This document shows, piece after piece, positions 6,055 to 9,150 of a stretch of 9,150 nt of DNA. Position numbers and translations under genes: made by a program. Numbering within the stretch: the stretch's first letter is position 1; each line of letters opens with the position of its first letter. This stretch comes from Bacillota bacterium (GTDB lineage: Bacteria; Bacillota; Clostridia; Clostridiales; Clostridiaceae). The stretch is from assembly GCA_030706065.1 (NCBI GenBank), contig JAUZPH010000119.1, positions 1-9,150 of the forward strand, written 5' to 3'. Below the pieces are notes generated by a model, which made no database searches, was not told the DNA's origin, and worked only from the letters and a program-made list of their open reading frames with translations.

Positions 6055-6177
6055 TTGGCAACACCTCTCTTTTCATTTTCTCTATTATTTTTTGTCATGT
6101 TGCCTTAGATTAATCATATAAGTTTGACCATTCCATAATAAATTTAGCAGAAAATGAAATAAAAATATATTTTTGGA

Positions 6178-6183
6178 TATAAT
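6178..6183 (+). promoter_or_regulatory. -10 element candidate for the DUF2953-ytfJ operon
   Basis: TATAAT sits 33 bases before the first ATG. The sigma-A -35 at 17 bases (TGAAAT) is poor. The surrounding GGATATAATA resembles the sigma-F -10 consensus (GGNRANAHTR, one mismatch), which would suit a sporulation operon. However, no GYWTA-type -35 box is visible at the right distance. Confidence 0.3.
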
Positions 6184-6216
6184 ATGTAATGTTACTCAAC
6201 TCTGGAGGAGTTATTT

Positions 6217-6720
6217 ATGTTGTATATCTTTGTCGTAGTTTTTCTTATAATACTTTTAGTTCCAATAAGAATAAAGCTTACTGTTATCTACAAGGACGGA
6301 AAACTGCATGTTTATCTTTTCAGCAAAGAACTAAATATAAAAACAAAAACTGCAGAACAGAAAGTCAGCGTAAATACAGCAAAAAAGGTCCACTTCAAAC
6401 TAATTAACTTTTTGCCGGATAAACTGCGTAAAATTATATACAAGGCCTCTAACAATAAACACAAGTTGAATGCAAAGCTGAAGTTTCAACTGGATTACGG
6501 CTTCGAAGATGCAGCCCTTACAGGAATTTTTTTTGGAGTGTTAAATGGTCTGAGCGGTTTTGTTTATAAACAGTTTCAGTTTTTACTTAAAATTAATAGA
6601 TATGAATTTAATATTGTGCCCCATTTTAATGAAGTAATGTTTAATTTTAGTGCCAACTGTATAATTTCATTTAATTTAGTAAAAATTATATATATGTTAA
6701 TTTCAATATATGTATTTTAA
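6217..6720 (+). CDS. DUF2953 family membrane-anchored protein
   Basis: This 167-residue protein starts with a hydrophobic segment, MLYIFVVVFLIILLVPIRIK, that should anchor it in the membrane. A mostly soluble domain follows, with LDYGFEDAALTGIFFGVLNGLSG near 92-114 and NIVPHF near residue 131, then a hydrophobic C-terminal end. The Y-G-x-x-D-x-A-x-T-G block followed by P-x-F is typical of DUF2953, which is found in spore-forming Firmicutes and often next to ytfJ. Molecular function is not established. GGAGG at 6204-6208 is eight bases before the ATG. Its TAA abuts the GGAGGTG that appears to serve ytfJ, so the two genes are probably co-transcribed. Confidence 0.82.
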   Translation: MLYIFVVVFLIILLVPIRIKLTVIYKDGKLHVYLFSKELNIKTKTAEQKVSVNTAKKVHFKLINFLPDKLRKIIYKASNNKHKLNAKLKFQLDYGFEDAALTGIFFGVLNGLSGFVYKQFQFLLKINRYEFNIVPHFNEVMFNFSANCIISFNLVKIIYMLISIYVF

Positions 6721-6758
6721 GGAGGTGTAATCCCAGGATTTTTGGGATAAGGCATATG
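6721..6758 (+). promoter_or_regulatory. Hairpin-bridged ribosome binding site of ytfJ
   Basis: A strong GGAGGTG (6721-6727) lies 28 bases before the ytfJ ATG (6756), too far to work in linear form. Between them ATCCCA (6730-6735) and TGGGAT (6743-6748) form a 6-bp stem with a 7-base loop. Folding it leaves about 9 bases between ribosome binding site and ATG, a normal spacing. A weak AAGG at 6749-6752 is the only close alternative. Confidence 0.55.
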
Positions 6759-7190
6759 GATAATCATCCTATAGAAGGTTTAATGCAAAGCACGATGGAA
6801 AATATTAGAGATATGATTGATGTGAATACTATCGTTGGCGAGGCTATAGAAACGTCTGATGGCAGTGTAATACTGCCTATTTCGAAGGTTTCTTTTGGTT
6901 TTGCGTCCGGCGGAAGTGAATTCTTTGGGAAAAATGAACATGAAGGTAATCCAAAGTATCCATTTGGTGGCGCCAGTGGAGCGGGAGTATCTCTGAAACC
7001 GGTAGCATTTATTGTATTAAAAAATGACAACGTACGGCTTCTTTCCGTGGACCATGAAAATACCTATGACAGAATCATCGACAGTATTCCACAAGTAGTA
7101 GATATGCTAAAGGGATTAGGAAAAAACAAAGGCGAAACAAAAAAAGAGGCAGAAGGGGAAACCAATAAAACTACCTCAGATACCTTATAA
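6756..7190 (+). CDS. ytfJ: Sporulation protein YtfJ (GerW family)
   Basis: The 144-residue product opens MDNHPIEGLMQSTMENIRDMIDVNTIVGEAI and continues with ILPISKVSFGFASGGSEF, the signature of the YtfJ/GerW sporulation family. A glycine-rich stretch, YPFGGASGAGVSLKPVAFIVL, follows at about 68-88. In Bacillus the protein is made in the forespore and contributes to spore coat/germination properties; the biochemical activity is unclear. The C-terminal 25 residues are low-complexity (KGETKKEAEGETNKTTSD) and probably disordered. The ATG at 6756 fits the usual N-terminus of the family. No ATG, GTG or TTG exists in frame between it and the upstream gene, although an ATT at 6738 is in frame. It is second in the operon with the DUF2953 gene and ends in a shared terminator. 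Confidence 0.95.
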   Translation: MDNHPIEGLMQSTMENIRDMIDVNTIVGEAIETSDGSVILPISKVSFGFASGGSEFFGKNEHEGNPKYPFGGASGAGVSLKPVAFIVLKNDNVRLLSVDHENTYDRIIDSIPQVVDMLKGLGKNKGETKKEAEGETNKTTSDTL

Positions 7191-7209
7191 AGAATATTAT
7201 TGATGCAAT

Positions 7210-7240
7210 AAAGAGCTGACTATTGAATAGCAGCTCTTTT
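7210..7240. terminator. Bidirectional terminator between ytfJ and scpB
   Basis: AAAGAGCTG at 7210-7218 pairs with CAGCTCTTT at 7231-7239. An inner CTAT/ATAG (7220-7223/7227-7230) lengthens the stem past one bulged base. TTTT follows on the plus strand and CTCTTTATT on the minus strand, so it can serve both convergent genes; it is stronger for ytfJ. Confidence 0.85.
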
Positions 7241-7261
7241 CTCGAACATTTCTATATTATT

Positions 7262-7879
7262 TTAGTTCTGCTGAGAACTGTCCTGTGGATAATCTTCCTC
7301 ATTTTCATCATCAAGGAAATGCTCCATGATACTTTCCAGGGACGGAAGTTCCTTGATATTCTGTAGATTGAAATTCTTTAAAAACTGATCTGTAGTAGAA
7401 TATAAGATAGGTCTTCCGGGTGCGTCCATTCTTCCTGATTCTTTGATTAACTTTTTGTCAAGCAATCTTGTCACGGCACTGTCACTCTTCACCCCACGGA
7501 TTTCATCTATTTCAATTCTTGTTATAGGCTGTTTGTAGGCAATGATTGCCAGTGTTTCAAGGGAAGCCTGCGAAAGAGCTTGTCTACTTCCTGTCTTTAA
7601 TATTTTTATTACATACTCACTATTATCGGGCTTGGTAACAAGCTGGTATTCATCATTCATGTTCACAAGCTTTATGCCTCTGTTATTCTCCTCATAAACA
7701 AACATCATTTCCTTCAATATTTTCTTAGTATGGGATTGACTGCATTCCAGTATTTCAGCTATATCTCTCAGTTTCATAGGCTCTCCGCTTACGAAGAGAA
7801 GAGACTCCAATATGGAAAAATACTTTTCTTTGTTTGATGTTTCCTTAATCTCTGTCTGAAACATTTCATCGCTCTTCAT
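7262..7879 (-). CDS. scpB: Segregation and condensation protein B
   Basis: ScpB is a dimer of winged-helix proteins that binds ScpA and, through it, the SMC heads, forming the bacterial condensin that organises and segregates the chromosome. The 205-residue product has the first winged helix at about 18-85 (FSILESLLFVSGEPM...). The second spans about 105-165, with the highly conserved SLETLAIIAYKQPITRIEI and VTRLLDKKLIKESGR, then APGRPILYSTTDQFL. The C-terminus is acidic and variable, as usual. The ATG at 7879 has GAGAGG ten bases upstream and starts 14 bases inside the end of scpA, indicating co-translation. A second in-frame ATG (residue 6) is a less likely start. Confidence 0.96.
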   Translation of the reverse strand: MKSDEMFQTEIKETSNKEKYFSILESLLFVSGEPMKLRDIAEILECSQSHTKKILKEMMFVYEENNRGIKLVNMNDEYQLVTKPDNSEYVIKILKTGSRQALSQASLETLAIIAYKQPITRIEIDEIRGVKSDSAVTRLLDKKLIKESGRMDAPGRPILYSTTDQFLKNFNLQNIKELPSLESIMEHFLDDENEEDYPQDSSQQN

Positions 7880-8627
7880 TTGTCTTAATCCTCTCTATAT
7901 AAATCTCTTTGAAGTTACTCTCTTGAAAAATCCGTATATCTCTAATTCTTATTAATTCTAGTAAAGCTAAAAAAATCACTATTTTTTCAATTTTATTTGA
8001 ACAATCATTAATTATCTCAGTAAACTTGTACTTCTTGCCCACAGTAATTTTGCTGTTCAGCTCCACCATTTTGTCTTCTATTCTGAATTTATCAACAGGT
8101 ATATGATTCATCAGTGTATTATTCTCATTGATTTTTCCTCTATAGCGATTCAGCACCTCATTGTAGATATTATAAAGCTCCAGCATGGTTATATTTTTCA
8201 ACAAGTCTTCGTTATCCTCTTTCATCAGCCTGTCATCAATCAATTCAGGTTTTTTTGAAAAGATATAGCCCGTATCAAGTATTCTGGCCTTAAAGAAAGC
8301 AGCTACAGCTTTGAACTTTTTATATTCAATCAGTTTTTCAATAAGCTGCTGTCTTGGATCAGTTTCATTTTCCTCACTTTCCTTATCATTTACCTTTGGA
8401 AGAAGCATCTTGGACTTTATTTCCAAAAGCGTTGCTGCAACAACAATGAATTCCGATGTGATTTCAAGATCTATTTCCTTCATCTGTTTTAAATATTCCA
8501 TATATTCATTTGTTATTTCATATATCTTTATATTGTAAATATCCATCTCATTTTTTTTTGTAAGATGGAGGAGCAGGTCAAACGGACCATCGAAATTCAG
8601 CTGTGAAATTTTAATGTTATATTCCAC
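7866..8627 (-). CDS. scpA: Segregation and condensation protein A
   Basis: ScpA is the kleisin of the SMC-ScpAB condensin, bridging the two SMC heads and binding ScpB. The 253-residue length is typical. Landmarks are the N-terminal FDGPFDLLLHLTKK at 12-25 and AATLLEIKSKMLLP at 64-77, which form the SMC-neck binding helices. An acidic linker follows at about 80-92. The C-terminal winged helix, IVIFLALLELIRIRDIRIFQ at 216-235, binds the SMC cap side. The start is GTG (8627-8625), chosen because AGGAGGG at 8634-8640 is six bases before it. An out-of-frame ATG at 8629-8627 overlaps it by one base and would give only a ten-codon peptide. It is first in the scpA-scpB operon, overlapping scpB by 14 bases. 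Confidence 0.95.
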   Translation of the reverse strand: MEYNIKISQLNFDGPFDLLLHLTKKNEMDIYNIKIYEITNEYMEYLKQMKEIDLEITSEFIVVAATLLEIKSKMLLPKVNDKESEENETDPRQQLIEKLIEYKKFKAVAAFFKARILDTGYIFSKKPELIDDRLMKEDNEDLLKNITMLELYNIYNEVLNRYRGKINENNTLMNHIPVDKFRIEDKMVELNSKITVGKKYKFTEIINDCSNKIEKIVIFLALLELIRIRDIRIFQESNFKEIYIERIKTNEER

Positions 8628-8657
8628 ATACTTCCCTCCTAGTAAAACTTAATTTCC

Positions 8658-8680
8658 TTAGGTATTACCTATTAGCCTAA
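8658..8680. repeat. Small inverted repeat in the scpA leader, possible operator
   Basis: TAGGTA-T-TACCTA at 8659-8671 is a 13-base palindrome. It sits within a wider repeat, TTAGG at 8658-8662 and CCTAA at 8676-8680. It lies between the scpA promoter candidate and the ribosome binding site, so it could be a protein site or a leader hairpin. No regulator is identified. Confidence 0.3.
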
Positions 8681-8713
8681 ATATATACAGATATAATATA
8701 CCATTAAAACAAC

Positions 8714-8743
8714 ATAATATCTACAGGTTCATTATGGACACAA
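8714..8743 (-). promoter_or_regulatory. Sigma-A promoter candidate for scpAB
   Basis: On the minus strand TTGTGT (8743-8738) and TATTAT (8719-8714) are separated by 18 bases, about 85 bases before the scpA start. It lies after the terminator hairpin of the upstream gene, consistent with an independent scpAB transcript. Confidence 0.4.
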
Positions 8744-8772
8744 TATAAAGCCGGTTCACAGGATGAAAACTG

Positions 8773-8857
8773 AAAAAAGCAGCCCATATAACATTAATTA
8801 TCCTGGGAACCCCTAAGGTAAAAGGTTCCAAAACAATTATATGTTAATGCTCTGCTT
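8773..8857 (-). terminator. Long-stem intrinsic terminator of the right-hand carboxypeptidase gene
   Basis: The minus-strand RNA can fold from 8857 to 8777: AAGCAG/CTGCTT at the base, then CAT/ATG, TAACAT/ATGTTA and TAATT/AATTA with small bulges, and GGAACC (8811-8806 region) with GGTTCC near the top. Six T residues (plus-strand A run 8773-8778) close it. The stem is long and interrupted but the T tract is good. Confidence 0.55.
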
Positions 8858-8873
8858 CTCTCTCACAACTACA

Positions 8874-9150
8874 CTATATTGCATGCTCAAATAAGTGCTT
8901 GATATTGAATTTAAGATTTTCAAAAACACCAGCCTTCTTAAGATCCCTGTCGCAATATACCTTTACTTTGCCAACCAATTCACCATTATTATAATATTCG
9001 AAGTGTCCAACAATTTCACCCTTCTTGTAGTTCTTCCTTCCTTTATCCACAACCATCTTGTTACTTATCTTACTTCCGCTTCCTTTTTCTATTGTCATTG
9101 TGAAATCATCACAAGCTTTTGCCATAAAAAATCTGTCTCCACGTTTATTC
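8874..9150 (-). CDS. D-alanyl-D-alanine carboxypeptidase (S11), C-terminal domain only, cut by window edge
   Basis: The frame is open through the right edge. The ATG at 9125 is internal, because eight in-frame codons (NKRGDRFF) precede it without a stop. The 91 visible residues read like the beta-rich PBP5 C-terminal domain of S11 carboxypeptidases: DDFTMTIEKGSG, then KKGEIVGHFEYYNNGELVGKVKVYCDRDLKKA. This matches the family pattern of a GdxVG turn followed by a D/N-G-x-x-[IV]-G strand and a final DxDhxKA. A basic tail containing FNIKHLF may contact the membrane. The catalytic domain lies outside the window, so activity cannot be judged. It is distinct in sequence from the S11 protein at 4933-6054, so the strain has at least two. 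It is followed by a long-stem terminator and then scpA. Confidence 0.72.
   Translation of the reverse strand, partial: NKRGDRFFMAKACDDFTMTIEKGSGSKISNKMVVDKGRKNYKKGEIVGHFEYYNNGELVGKVKVYCDRDLKKAGVFENLKFNIKHLFEHAI

Noticed and set aside
8874..9125. Reading the right-edge gene as a complete 83-residue protein starting at 9125
   Set aside because: The frame stays open to the window edge, no ribosome binding site precedes that ATG, and the residues match the C-terminal domain of a larger enzyme.

Overview
The window looks like chromosomal DNA of an anaerobic, spore-forming Clostridia species. The reasons are the AT-rich composition, strong GGAGG-type ribosome binding sites, clostridial-type Ddl, ScpA/ScpB, a YtfJ (GerW-type) sporulation protein, a DUF2953 protein, and a PyrK-like electron-transfer protein with an extra Cys-rich N-terminus. 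A Ruminiclostridium/Acetivibrio-like relative is my guess from protein style only. I see no phage, CRISPR, tRNA or rRNA, and no transposase.

Layout. (1) 1-347, minus: N-terminal part of a TauE/SafE-family membrane transporter, running off the left edge. (2) 625-1527, plus: ddl, with a clear terminator. (3) 1715-1849, plus: a 44-residue membrane protein missed by simple ORF calling; its stop codon lies inside its own terminator. (4) 1930-2160: no convincing protein gene, but a compact multi-helix fold that forms well only as minus-strand RNA. (5) 2160-4420, minus: a two-gene redox operon (PyrK-like FAD/[2Fe-2S] subunit, then a TrmFO/MnmG-like flavoprotein), coupled by an ATGA overlap. (6) 4612-4803: a 192-bp palindromic, internally duplicated repeat without transposase. 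(7) 4933-6054, minus: a secreted S11 D-Ala-D-Ala carboxypeptidase with a TTG start. (8) 6217-7190, plus: DUF2953 protein and ytfJ, a sporulation-type pair. (9) 7262-8627, minus: scpA-scpB, the non-SMC condensin subunits. (10) 8874-9150, minus: the C-terminal end of a second S11 carboxypeptidase, entering from the right edge.

How the genes fit together. Ddl makes the D-Ala-D-Ala end of the peptidoglycan stem peptide, and the two S11 carboxypeptidases trim it. ScpA and ScpB bind SMC to organise and segregate the chromosome. YtfJ and DUF2953 point to the sporulation programme. The redox pair is separate and has no obvious substrate. The most interesting non-protein signals are the minus-strand structured RNA candidate at 1989-2125, a hairpin that brings a distant Shine-Dalgarno close to the ytfJ start, and the 192-bp palindromic repeat.
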